Source of the DNA: Alteromonas lipotrueae
Lineage (GTDB): Bacteria > Pseudomonadota > Gammaproteobacteria > Enterobacterales > Alteromonadaceae
DNA length: 64,000 bases
Assembly (NCBI RefSeq): GCF_019249215.1
Contig: NZ_JAESDI010000007.1
Span: 1 to 64,000 of the forward strand
Direction: 5' to 3'
Shown: piece by piece, positions 55,746 to 64,000 of the stretch
Position numbering within the stretch: the first letter of the stretch is position 1
Layout of the letters: every line of letters begins with the position of its first letter
Made by a program: the position numbers and the translations under genes
The notes under the pieces: model-generated
Told to the model about the DNA's origin: nothing
The model's database searches: none
What the model saw: the letters and a program-made list of their open reading frames with translations, nothing else

Positions 55746-56405
55746 CTATCGGGTTACCACTTTTTTAGCGCCTTTTATTAACGCTTCTTTATCGATTTTA
55801 TTGGGAACTTCAACGCCACGGCGCGCCGCAGGGCGTGCCTCGATACTGTTTTTCCAGCGAGTTAAATTATCTAGCCCTTCAATGCTCACGCCCGACCATT
55901 CATAGGTTCGCACCCAGCACCAGTTCGCCATATCGGCAATGCTGTAATCACCGGCTAAATATTCGTTGTCTTTCAATCGACCATCTAGCACCGTAAACAA
56001 TCGGCGTACTTCATTTTGATATCGGTCGATAGCAATGGGGATTTTTTCTTCTAAATAGCGATGGAACACATTCGCCTGCCCCATCATTGGCCCAACCCCC
56101 CCCATTTGAAACATAACCCATTGCATTACTTGGCTTCGGCCTTTGGCATCTGTGGGTAAAAATTTACCCGTCTTTTCAGCTAGGTAAAGCATGATAGCGC
56201 CAGATTCAAAAACCACATGGTCGCCTTCGCTTTTATCCACAATAACGGGGATTCTGCCATTCGGGTTCATGGCGAGGAACTCAGCGTTTTTTTGCTCGCC
56301 TTTCATTAAATTTACGGCGTGCACAGTATAATCGAGTTCCATTTCTTCTAGTGCTACTGACGCTTTCCAACCATTGGGTGTGGCTGCGGTGTATAAATCT
56401 ATCAT
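55746..56405 (-). CDS. Glutathione S-transferase family protein (YfcG/Ure2-like)
   Basis: The 219-residue protein has an N-terminal thioredoxin-like domain starting [20 protein letters not shown], where Asn/Thr near residue 11 replace a catalytic Tyr as in nu-class GSTs, and GRIPVIVD with the cis-proline. The C-terminal helical domain is normal. Its ATG overlaps the stop of the next GST gene as TAATG, so the two are coupled. Confidence 0.87.
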   Translation of the reverse strand: MIDLYTAATPNGWKASVALEEMELDYTVHAVNLMKGEQKNAEFLAMNPNGRIPVIVDKSEGDHVVFESGAIMLYLAEKTGKFLPTDAKGRSQVMQWVMFQMGGVGPMMGQANVFHRYLEEKIPIAIDRYQNEVRRLFTVLDGRLKDNEYLAGDYSIADMANWCWVRTYEWSGVSIEGLDNLTRWKNSIEARPAARRGVEVPNKIDKEALIKGAKKVVTR

Positions 56406-57028
56406 TAGGCTTTTGCACTCGCTCTGCTGCTAACGTTGTCGTACCAACGTTGTAGATTAGTTTGTTCATCTTTAATTCGAATATTGATCACCCGTGCAAA
56501 ATCGATGGCACATAGCGCAGTAATATCCGCAATGGAAAAAGTATCTCCCGCTATGAACTCGTGTAGTTCGAGTCGGCGTTCGAGAATATTAAAGTACTTC
56601 GAGGCATTGATACCGGCTTCTTTACCGTATTCCGGTACCGGCACCATTCTGTCTTTAAAATAACCTGTGGTGTGTTGAAAGCACATGCCTACTTGTAACA
56701 TTAGCGCCATTTCAACTTGCCGTTGCCACATCGAAATAGTGGCTTTTTCAATAGGGGTAGCGCCTAATAATGAAGGCTCAGGATGAATGGCTTCAAAGTA
56801 AGTACAAATAGCGTCGGTTTCTGCAATACAAGTACCGTCATCCAACTCTAAAATAGGAATTTTACCTAGTGGATTTTTAGCGCGCATTTCTGCGCTTAAA
56901 TTTTCACCCTTTTGAATATCTACTTGTACATACTCTATTTGTGACTTATCTATCCCTTTTTCGGCAAGGAACATGCGAACACGGCGAGGATTAGGCGCTG
57001 TTTTGGTCTCGTAAATTTTCATGGGCAA
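56405..57028 (-). CDS. Glutathione S-transferase family protein
   Basis: The 207-residue protein starts [20 protein letters not shown] and has the cis-proline motif [20 protein letters not shown]. The C-terminal domain is helical. It is the first gene of a tandem GST pair. The substrate is unknown. Confidence 0.87.
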   Translation of the reverse strand: MPMKIYETKTAPNPRRVRMFLAEKGIDKSQIEYVQVDIQKGENLSAEMRAKNPLGKIPILELDDGTCIAETDAICTYFEAIHPEPSLLGATPIEKATISMWQRQVEMALMLQVGMCFQHTTGYFKDRMVPVPEYGKEAGINASKYFNILERRLELHEFIAGDTFSIADITALCAIDFARVINIRIKDEQTNLQRWYDNVSSRASAKA

Positions 57029-57135
57029 TATCGTATTGTTAGGATGTAAACAACCAGACTAGTACTGCTTGCGCATGGGTTCAAATCATATTCCATTAGG
57101 GTACAACTATTAAAAGTTTGAATGGTTATACCTGT

Positions 57136-58146
57136 TCACGGATTTGCGTCGATTAACACTCGCAGCCGCTTTTGTTCGGTCTTCGAGAAGTGAGTGTGCC
57201 TGTACGTTGACAAGGCATCTTGCCGTGCATCCTCTTTCATTCCGCTAGCGCTTATGAGTTGCTGATATTTGCGGTAGGCATCTACGCGTTGTTGCCATAG
57301 TGCTTGCGCCTCCCATAATGCCGAAAACCGCTCGGCTGTCTGATGGCCAAATTCAGCTGCAATGGCGTGGTAACGAGACTCTGAATCTACAAGTTTTTGC
57401 TTAAGTTGATTAATTTTCTCCATGTTTAAGGTAGGTTGAAATGCCGCTTTTGCTTGCTTATCTAATGCGTTTAATTGACCAAAGATTTCATTGCGTTTTT
57501 GCTCCCTCGAGAGGCCCCGATCGTTAGCAATAGCAAGACGGGCAAGAGCCCTTGCGTCAATGGCCGTATCGGCAGAAAACAAGTACTCATACTCTTGTTG
57601 AGAAAAGTAACTAAGTCGCAGCTTGTCTCTCGTTGCTAGCTTTTGTTCAACGTCACTTAACGAAATACCAGCATAAGTAACATCGGTGACGGTGCTCTCT
57701 TTTGATACAGTGAGCACCTTTTCGATTTCGGCATCGGTAGTTGCCAATGCCACTTTATATTCAACATATCGGGTGAATACATCAGCGGCGTATATGGCCG
57801 ACCTAATCTCATACATATTATTAGCATTTACAGCAAACCGTTCAGTAACCTCGCTATCTGAAGCACCTTTATTAGCAAAAATAAAGCGATCGAAATTGTC
57901 TTTTACACCAAAATATAAGGTGAATACTGGCAATTTTGAGCCGTGGTCATTGAGTTTCTTGACTGGCTGAAGCGCTTTTTTAATTTCAGTTTCTGTCGCT
58001 TCTTTATTGGGTAATGCTGACGTTGAAAGTTGGCGATTTTCACGTATCTCCCCATCACCAACATTCTGACTCTCGCTTATTGAAATAATAACTACGAGTA
58101 CGAAAAAGAGGGCAACGCCCCCTCCCATTAATACCCACCTGCTCAT
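57136..58146 (-). CDS. lifO: Lipase chaperone (foldase LifO)
   Basis: Lipase-specific foldases are anchored in the inner membrane and fold the secreted lipase in the periplasm. The 336-residue protein has one N-terminal TM segment (about 6-23), a variable linker, then a long helical domain. The conserved RxxFDY-type motif region is represented near PVFTLYFGVKDNFDRFIFAN, though not as the strict consensus. Its ATG overlaps the lipase TAA (TAATG), so both are made together. Confidence 0.85.
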   Translation of the reverse strand: MSRWVLMGGGVALFFVLVVIISISESQNVGDGEIRENRQLSTSALPNKEATETEIKKALQPVKKLNDHGSKLPVFTLYFGVKDNFDRFIFANKGASDSEVTERFAVNANNMYEIRSAIYAADVFTRYVEYKVALATTDAEIEKVLTVSKESTVTDVTYAGISLSDVEQKLATRDKLRLSYFSQQEYEYLFSADTAIDARALARLAIANDRGLSREQKRNEIFGQLNALDKQAKAAFQPTLNMEKINQLKQKLVDSESRYHAIAAEFGHQTAERFSALWEAQALWQQRVDAYRKYQQLISASGMKEDARQDALSTYRHTHFSKTEQKRLRVLIDANP

Positions 58147-59087
58147 TATAAGCCTTGGTTTTTCAAACGGTTGGCTTGGTCAACAAATACATCCACTGGA
58201 TTCGTTTCAAACCAATGGGTGATGCCAAAGCTTTGGTTAACTTCATCAAGGTGGTTCATCTTGTAGTTATCTTTAAGCACTTTACCTAAATGAGAACTGC
58301 ACGAAGACACTAACCCATCATTGGTTTCACCAAATGCTAATCCAGTGATGGCAAGAAAAGGGTCAACCACGTCCAGCGCATTTGTGTAAGTTCTACCACC
58401 ACTCCAAGAATAATAGTAAACACCATTCTCGCCTACCTGTTTGCCGTCATTGCGGCAGTAGGCCGAGGGCATGCCTTCGGGGTAACGAGCGTTGAAGGCC
58501 ACTGAACCAGAGGTGGATAGCGAGGTTAGTGCCGCCACAGAATCTGTGGGTTTATCTCGAGGATCTGAACCCGATGCAAGTTCGATAAGATTAGCAAAAG
58601 CGTCGGTGATCAACCCCACCGTACCTTCTTGTACAGACCCTTCCGTAAGACCACTTTTTAATACATCTGCCACAGCGCTTCCCCAGTTCACACCAGCTAC
58701 CGATGTCACTGACGCCACTTTACTTGGTGCTACGCTCGCGGCATACCTTGCTGTTGGGCCCCCATGGCTATGGCCAATTAGGTTAACTTTCTGGGCGCCA
58801 GAAAGTGCAAGTACATCGTCAATATAGTTGAGCAACTGCTCTCCCCTCACTTCGGTTGAATTAGAAGGAGACACTTCTGCGATATAAACTACTGCGCCGT
58901 TTCGAGATAGTTTTTGAGGCACCTTGTAAAAGTAATCTACAAACAAGATGTCATCAAAGCCGAAGAGACCGTGAACCAGTACAATAGGGTATTGTGTTTT
59001 AGCATAGTTGCCTGCCCAAGATTGAGATGGCAATACTGCGACAAGCAAAAACAGCATGAGCGTTGTTATTTTCGTTCTTAGTTTCAT
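58146..59087 (-). CDS. Secreted triacylglycerol lipase (family I)
   Basis: The 313-residue enzyme has a signal peptide (about 1-25, cut after SWA), the oxyanion motif VLVHGLFGF (37-45) and the nucleophile in GHSHGG (Ser107). The catalytic Asp and His are likely in NALDVVDPFL or FGETNDGLV and in MNHLDEVN. Two cysteines in the C-terminal part may form the usual disulfide. The foldase downstream implies type II secretion. Confidence 0.92.
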   Translation of the reverse strand: MKLRTKITTLMLFLLVAVLPSQSWAGNYAKTQYPIVLVHGLFGFDDILFVDYFYKVPQKLSRNGAVVYIAEVSPSNSTEVRGEQLLNYIDDVLALSGAQKVNLIGHSHGGPTARYAASVAPSKVASVTSVAGVNWGSAVADVLKSGLTEGSVQEGTVGLITDAFANLIELASGSDPRDKPTDSVAALTSLSTSGSVAFNARYPEGMPSAYCRNDGKQVGENGVYYYSWSGGRTYTNALDVVDPFLAITGLAFGETNDGLVSSCSSHLGKVLKDNYKMNHLDEVNQSFGITHWFETNPVDVFVDQANRLKNQGL

Positions 59088-59433
59088 TGCATGTTCCTTG
59101 AATTATAAACATTAGTGGTCTGAGGCCAGACCTGTGTTATTTCTATGTTAAATTAATGTAAATAACAAGGAAAATGAGAGAGTCATGCTCAGCTGATTTG
59201 GTTTAAGGTTTTAGTGGCGAGCTTGGTTATCGAGGAGCATAAATGTAAAACACTTTATATTCAGAGGGCTAGTCCTCTGAAAGGGTATGCGCCCTCATAC
59301 TATTTAATGCGCGAATAAAGAAAATAGCGAGAGTGAATAGCTGACGAAAGTAAATAGTAAGTAGCGGCCACATTCATAATAGGTCGCATTTAAATAGGCC
59401 TACGACGAGAGGGCAATGTACCTACTATTGGGT
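59088..59433. other. Gap between ubiG and the lipase gene
   Basis: The 346 bases contain two short stem-loops, GGTCTG-AGGC-CAGACC near 59116-59131 and a 7-bp stem TCAGAGG / CCTCTGA at 59261-59280, and no gene. Neither stem has a T-run. The lipase promoter should lie just above 59088 but I could not identify it with confidence. Confidence 0.55.
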
Positions 59434-60246
59434 TTATAACGTACGAAGGTAAACTTGGAGATAATTTACACTGAGGCTAGGCGTAAGTTTCCATACATTG
59501 GTGAGTGGATTTAATGCCATGCCGGTCTCATGACTAAGCGTAAACTCTTTACCTACCCATTGGTTGAGTTCAGTGGGTTTAACAAATTTTTGCCAGTCGT
59601 GAGTACCAATGGGTAAATATCGCATGACATATTCAGCGCCTACAATCGCAATAATAAAACTTTTAATGGTTCTATTTAACGTGGCAAGCACCAATAATCC
59701 GCCTGGCTTCACTAGGCTTGCACACTCTTGTACTAATTGCGCTTGGTCAGGCACATGTTCAACAACTTCCGCATTAACTACTATATCAAATTGGCGATCT
59801 TGACTTACTAAGTCGGACGAAAGCCCATGTATGTAGTTAACCTTCACATTGCTTCGCTTCGCGTGCCGTTTCGCCACTTCAATACTCATGGCGCTTGCAT
59901 CTATGCCTGTGACATCCGCCCCCTTTAATGCAAGCGGTTCACTGATGAGCCCACCACCACATCCAATATCTACGATTGAAAGCCCTGTGAAAGGCTTTGT
60001 TTTATCAATGGAATTCGTTTGGGAATTTGCTGTAGACGCATTTTGAGAAAAGCCCTGCGCTTGCCCACTTTGTAAAAAGTGACTGGTTATTTGAGACTCA
60101 ATCACAGATAGCCGTGCACGATTAAAATCTAACGCGGTTTTGTAATTTCCATTGGGATCCCACCAGCTTTCTGCTAGCGCATCAAAGCGGTCAATTTCCT
60201 GCTGAGAAAAATTAATGGGCGCTGATTTTTGGCTTTTATCTAACAT
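59434..60246 (-). CDS. ubiG: Bifunctional ubiquinone O-methyltransferase UbiG
   Basis: UbiG carries out both O-methylations of ubiquinone synthesis using S-adenosylmethionine. The protein has the UbiG start FSQQEIDRFDALAESWWDPN, motif I VDIGCGGGLIS (92-102) and AEVVEHVPD. At 270 residues it is about 30 longer than E. coli UbiG because of a Ser/Asn/Gln-rich insert (about 60-86) before motif I. Confidence 0.94.
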   Translation of the reverse strand: MLDKSQKSAPINFSQQEIDRFDALAESWWDPNGNYKTALDFNRARLSVIESQITSHFLQSGQAQGFSQNASTANSQTNSIDKTKPFTGLSIVDIGCGGGLISEPLALKGADVTGIDASAMSIEVAKRHAKRSNVKVNYIHGLSSDLVSQDRQFDIVVNAEVVEHVPDQAQLVQECASLVKPGGLLVLATLNRTIKSFIIAIVGAEYVMRYLPIGTHDWQKFVKPTELNQWVGKEFTLSHETGMALNPLTNVWKLTPSLSVNYLQVYLRTL

Positions 60247-60413
60247 GCACTAACACCAGTTTACAAAATAGGAAGTCATTCAAATCTATCTACGCTAGGT
60301 TCCCGTAACTAGAACACTTGGGGCATTGTGCAAGCACCGCCTTGCAGGTGCCTGAGTTTTACTAGAAATAGGTATACAATCAATGCTTATACGCGCAAAA
60401 AGAGGTATTCGTT

Positions 60414-60773
60414 TTGGCTAATGCTAAAAATGTCTATGGACGACCACTACAACTGTGTTGCGGTAACACAGGTTACACCAGAGAAGGCTTTTGCTATGTG
60501 CCCGATGCAGATGTGGGTAACCACAGTGTGTGTGCGGTAGTTACCAATGAATTTTTACAATTTTCCCTCCGCCAAGGCAATGACTTGATCACGCCTTGGC
60601 CCAGTATGGACTTTGCAGGCTTACTTCCCGGCGATAGATGGTGCTTGTGCGCCGCCAGATGGTTACAGGCTTATGAAGCGGGGGTTGCGCCCAAAGTTAG
60701 ATTAGAAGCAACCCACGAGCGTGCGCTTGATATTATTCCTCTAACCACCCTTGAAGCCTTTGCAGCGGAGTAA
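60414..60773 (+). CDS. DUF2237 family protein
   Basis: The 119-residue protein has the family features NVYGRPLQLCCGNTGYTREG with paired cysteines, and a second cluster RWCLCAARWLQAYEAGVAPK; the cysteines may bind metal. Function is unknown. The start is TTG 60414, with AAAGAGG about 8 bases upstream; no ATG is available close by. Confidence 0.85.
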   Translation: MANAKNVYGRPLQLCCGNTGYTREGFCYVPDADVGNHSVCAVVTNEFLQFSLRQGNDLITPWPSMDFAGLLPGDRWCLCAARWLQAYEAGVAPKVRLEATHERALDIIPLTTLEAFAAE

Positions 60774-60806
60774 AAAAGCGGGGGCTCCCATCAGAAGCGC
60801 CCGCTT
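60772..60806 (-). terminator. Intrinsic terminator of the aldehyde dehydrogenase gene
   Basis: The stem AAGCGGG / CCCGCTT (60776-60782 with 60800-60806) encloses a short inner stem. On the minus strand it is followed by TTTTTT. It lies between convergent genes; on the plus strand the T-run is weak. Confidence 0.75.
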
Positions 60807-60830
60807 ATTAACTATGTTGCCTATTAAAGC

Positions 60831-62261
60831 CTAGGGCGTTCGAATAACCATTAGGCGTGTTTCTGTCATGTCTTCTATGGCATAGCGAATACCTTCGCGG
60901 CCAAGACCTGAATCTTTTACACCGCCATAAGGCATATTATCTACACGCCAGCTGGGAACATCACCTATTACTACTCCACCCACTTCAAGCACGTTCCAAG
61001 CTTTATGGGCTTTATAGATATCACGAGTAAAAATACCCGCTTGTAGCCCATATCGACTGTTATTCACTTCCTCTAAGGCACTGTCGTAATCGTCGAACGG
61101 CTGCAAAATAGATAACGGACCAAACGCTTCTTCAGCGTTGGCATCACAGCCTTTTGGCACGTTCTCCATGACTGTCGCTTGCAGCATGGCACCGTCTCTT
61201 TCACCGCCGCATAGCAAACTTGCGCCAGCTTCTTTCGCGTCATTAACCCAACCTTCCAAACGCTTGGCCTCACTTTCTGAAATCATGGGGCCAATGAAAG
61301 TATCTTCATCGCTAGGATCGCCAGACACTAAGCCTTCAACCCGTTCTACATAGCGAGACTTAAATTCATCGTAGATTGAAGAATGCACCAATAAGCGCTG
61401 CACAGAAATACAGCTTTGACCAGACTGGTAATAGGCCCCAATGATAATTCGGTCGATAGCATCACTTATGTCAGCATCTTCATCTACTATACAAGCGGCG
61501 TTACCACCAAGTTCCAACACCACAGGCTTCTTGCCTGCTTTCGCTTTTAGCGCCCAACCTACATCAGGTGAACCCGTAAAACTAAGTAGCTTCAATCGCT
61601 CATCGGTCGTAAATAAATCGGCACCATCGCGGCTACAAGGAAGAATTGAAAATGCCCCTTTGGGCATCAACTCGCACTCGGCTAACACTTCGCCAATAAT
61701 CAATGCACCAATGGGGGTGCGAGAAGCGGGCTTAAGCACAAACGTACACCCAGCAGCAATAGCCGGCGCCACTTTGTGCGCGGCTAGGTTCAGCGGAAAG
61801 TTAAACGGAGAGATAAACGAACAAGGGCCAATAGGCACTTTCTTCGTCATACCTTGGTAGCCTTTGGCGCGGGCAGAGATTTCTAAATTAACCACTTCCC
61901 CGTTAATTCTCACCGATTCCTCAGCGGCTATTTTAAAAGTATCAATTAGCCGACTGACCTCGCCTTTAGCATCCTTAATCGGCTTACCTGCTTCAATACA
62001 CAGAGCTTTACCTAGTTCATCCGCACGTTCAGTGAATCGCTTAACGCAATGTTCTAATATCGCTTGGCGCTCGTAGGGCGCCAATGCCGTCATTGCAGGC
62101 TGTGCTTTTTCGGCAGCCTCAATGGCCTTATCAATGACTTGTGCATCGGCTAATGCCACTTTTGTGGCCACTTCGCCTGTGTATTTATTGGTTACGTCTA
62201 AATCGGTATTTGCAAAACAAGGTTCGCTTGCAAGGTAATAGGGATAGCTGCCTTTTAACAT
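60831..62261 (-). CDS. NAD(P)-dependent aldehyde dehydrogenase
   Basis: Aldehyde dehydrogenase superfamily member with catalytic Glu250 (LELGGNA) and Cys284 (SGQSCISVQ). I start at ATG 62261 (476 residues) with AAGGAG 7 bases ahead; the in-frame GTG two codons up is part of that site. The sequence PIGPCSFISPFNFPLNL and the overall pattern recall the glyceraldehyde-3-phosphate / phosphonoacetaldehyde / sulfolactaldehyde group. It lies 9 bases after the ThDP enzyme, whose product or by-product aldehyde it may oxidise. Confidence 0.88.
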   Translation of the reverse strand: MLKGSYPYYLASEPCFANTDLDVTNKYTGEVATKVALADAQVIDKAIEAAEKAQPAMTALAPYERQAILEHCVKRFTERADELGKALCIEAGKPIKDAKGEVSRLIDTFKIAAEESVRINGEVVNLEISARAKGYQGMTKKVPIGPCSFISPFNFPLNLAAHKVAPAIAAGCTFVLKPASRTPIGALIIGEVLAECELMPKGAFSILPCSRDGADLFTTDERLKLLSFTGSPDVGWALKAKAGKKPVVLELGGNAACIVDEDADISDAIDRIIIGAYYQSGQSCISVQRLLVHSSIYDEFKSRYVERVEGLVSGDPSDEDTFIGPMISESEAKRLEGWVNDAKEAGASLLCGGERDGAMLQATVMENVPKGCDANAEEAFGPLSILQPFDDYDSALEEVNNSRYGLQAGIFTRDIYKAHKAWNVLEVGGVVIGDVPSWRVDNMPYGGVKDSGLGREGIRYAIEDMTETRLMVIRTP

Positions 62262-62270
62262 GATCACTCC

Positions 62271-63911
62271 TTATAATTTCGCGCTTAACTCGGCAATCGT
62301 CTGGTTCAGTGTTTTATCGTTCATGCTGTAGTCTACGGGGCAATCAATAACGTGAACACCTGGTGTCCTTAAACAACTCTCCACCATAGGAATGAGCAAT
62401 TCTGTGCTGTCTACACGCCAACCATGAGCACCGTAACTTTTTGCATACTTCACAAAATCCGGATTGCCGTAATCCAAACCAAATTCATCAAACTGCATAT
62501 TAGCTTGTTTCCACTTAATCATTCCGTACGCATCGTCACGCAGGATGATCACAACTAGGTCAAGCTTAAGACGAACCGCGGTTTCTATTTCTTGGCTGTT
62601 CATCATGAAGCCGCCATCGCCGCATACGCTCATAACAGGCACATCAGGCTTCACCAGCTTTGCTGCTATTGCCGACGGTAAACCAGCGCCCATTGATGCT
62701 AACGCATTATCTAGCAACAAGGTATTGGGGTGGTACGCGGGGTAATTGCGAGCAAACCAGATTTTGTACACACCGTTGTCTAGGGTCACTATGCCATCAT
62801 CTGGCATGACCTTCCTGATGTCACGCACAAAGCGTTCCGGCAGAATGGGGAATCGATTATCGTTTTCTGCTTCCGCTCTGTGTCTTTCATAGGCATCGTG
62901 CACGTCTTTGTAAAAGTCGAGCTTCCAGTCACTTTGCGGTGTAATTCCTTCTTTAATTTGCCAAATGCTATTGGCAATATCCCCCACTACCTCAAGCTGT
63001 GGAAAATACACAGGGTCCACGGCGGCTGACTCGAAGTTCATATGAATCACTTTCTTGCCATTGTCATGCATAAAGAATGGCGGCTTTTCCACCACGTCAT
63101 GGCCAACATTAATGATAAGGTCGGCTCTCTCTATCGCTCTGTGCACAAAGTCATGATCAGATAATGCCGTATTTCCAGCGAATCTAGGGTCACTTTCATT
63201 TAGCACCCCTTTACCCATTTGCGTAGTCACGAACGGTATACACGTTTTATCGACAAACTCGCGCAGCATTTTTGCGGTTAATTTCCTATTTGCCCCCGCT
63301 CCAATTAACAACAACGGAGAGGTAGCTTCTTCAATCATTGAAATGGCTGATGAAATTGCTTTGTATTCGGCGATGGGGCGTCTTGATGTACTAGGCGTTA
63401 ACAATGGTACTGAGGTGTGCTCATCAGCAACATCTTCCGGAAGCTCTATATGGACAGCACCAGGGCGCTCTTCCGATGCTAACCGAAATGCTTCGCGTAC
63501 TACCGAGGGAATACGGTCACCGCTGACCACTTGCGTAGTAAATTTAGTAATGGGGCGCATCATGTCGACAATATCGATAACCTGAAATCGGCCTTGTTTA
63601 CTGGTTTTAATTGGCTTTTGCCCCGTGATCATTAACATGGGCATAGCGCCAAGCTGTGCATACGCGGCTGGAGTAACGAGGTTTGTGGCACCGGGCCCTA
63701 AAGTAGATAAGCACACACCCACTTTACCGGTTAATCTACCGTAAGTGGCGGCCATAAAGCCCGCGCCTTGTTCATGGCGGGTGAGTACGAGTTTAATTGA
63801 GGAGGTTCTTAACGACTCAAGCAAGTCGAGGTTTTCTTCGCCAGGAATACCAAAGATGTACTCTACACCTTCAGCTTCCAACGCTTTTACGAAAAGGTCA
63901 GACGCTTTCAT
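62271..63911 (-). CDS. Acetolactate synthase-like ThDP-dependent enzyme
   Basis: The 546-residue protein has the ThDP catalytic Glu47 (TRHEQGAGFMA), a central FAD/nucleotide-like domain and the ThDP-Mg motif GDGGFMMNSQEIETAVRLKL. It resembles the large subunit of acetolactate synthase, particularly catabolic single-subunit types, and no small subunit gene is adjacent. It forms an operon with the aldehyde dehydrogenase, so a role other than branched-chain amino acid synthesis is likely. Bases 63912-64000 hold no gene. Confidence 0.85.
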   Translation of the reverse strand: MKASDLFVKALEAEGVEYIFGIPGEENLDLLESLRTSSIKLVLTRHEQGAGFMAATYGRLTGKVGVCLSTLGPGATNLVTPAAYAQLGAMPMLMITGQKPIKTSKQGRFQVIDIVDMMRPITKFTTQVVSGDRIPSVVREAFRLASEERPGAVHIELPEDVADEHTSVPLLTPSTSRRPIAEYKAISSAISMIEEATSPLLLIGAGANRKLTAKMLREFVDKTCIPFVTTQMGKGVLNESDPRFAGNTALSDHDFVHRAIERADLIINVGHDVVEKPPFFMHDNGKKVIHMNFESAAVDPVYFPQLEVVGDIANSIWQIKEGITPQSDWKLDFYKDVHDAYERHRAEAENDNRFPILPERFVRDIRKVMPDDGIVTLDNGVYKIWFARNYPAYHPNTLLLDNALASMGAGLPSAIAAKLVKPDVPVMSVCGDGGFMMNSQEIETAVRLKLDLVVIILRDDAYGMIKWKQANMQFDEFGLDYGNPDFVKYAKSYGAHGWRVDSTELLIPMVESCLRTPGVHVIDCPVDYSMNDKTLNQTIAELSAKL

Positions 63912-64000
63912 TAATCCTACACTCCATTTTCCGTTAATTTTTACGTGGCAAACACGTATTAGTAAAGGTTGCTACGCAATGAGTATAGATAACGATTAGT

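Noticed and set aside
63745..63999. 84-codon plus-strand frame at the right end of the window
   Set aside because: Mostly antisense to the start of the ThDP enzyme gene, with no ribosome site.

Overview
The window reads as a chromosomal segment of a marine gammaproteobacterium close to Alteromonas (Alteromonadaceae). The basis is the family-level character of the proteins and a mix of genes common in that group: amylosucrase, a PEP-CTERM protein, a ligase-associated DNA repair set, agmatine deiminase with N-carbamoylputrescine amidase, and lipase with its foldase. The species is inference only, because no rRNA gene is present.

Layout. 1-16.4 kb, minus strand: the transcription/translation superblock tRNA-Trp, secE, nusG, rplK, rplA, rplJ, rplL, rpoB, rpoC, rpsL, rpsG, fusA, tuf (cut by the window edge). 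It has readable promoters ahead of tRNA-Trp, rplK and rpsL, a terminator after nusG, and attenuator-like hairpins before rpoB and rpsL. An unusual plus-strand stretch (14.8-15.2 kb) sits in the nusG-rplK gap. 16.6-38.3 kb: ordinary housekeeping and accessory metabolism: ABC exporter, RraA-like protein, M13 peptidase, YhhN protein, ACT protein, the overlapping genes pyrC / solute-binding protein / dbpA, PhnA, lipocalin, aldo-keto reductase, VOC protein, amylosucrase behind a LacI-type palindrome, folE, a CsgG-DUF4810-DUF799 lipoprotein trio, aguA-aguB, and pdeM.

38.3-45.77 kb: an AT-rich accessory island lying exactly between pdeM and its usual partner, the Lhr-type helicase gene. All of its genes are on the minus strand. 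It holds an IS30-family element with a nonsense-broken transposase, a HEPN-domain protein with a DUF262 protein, a 32-residue proline-rich protein, a three-TM protein, a trypsin-like protease lacking an obvious start, a short tyrosine recombinase, and a two-TM protein with a tandemly repeated coiled coil. Three related attC-like palindromic repeats lie downstream of genes, and two of the membrane-protein genes share a homologous upstream region. This cassette-like island is the most promising part for an undescribed system, probably anti-phage or anti-plasmid.

45.8-51.2 kb: helicase, exonuclease and ATP-dependent ligase of the ligase-associated DNA repair set. 51.3-64 kb: PEP-CTERM metalloprotease, fructokinase divergent from a ROK regulator across a 23-nt palindrome, homocysteine S-methyltransferase, tandem glutathione S-transferases, lipase plus foldase, ubiG, DUF2237 protein, aldehyde dehydrogenase and an acetolactate-synthase-like ThDP enzyme. 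The amylosucrase (releases fructose from sucrose) and the fructokinase may serve the same sucrose pathway although they lie 21 kb apart.
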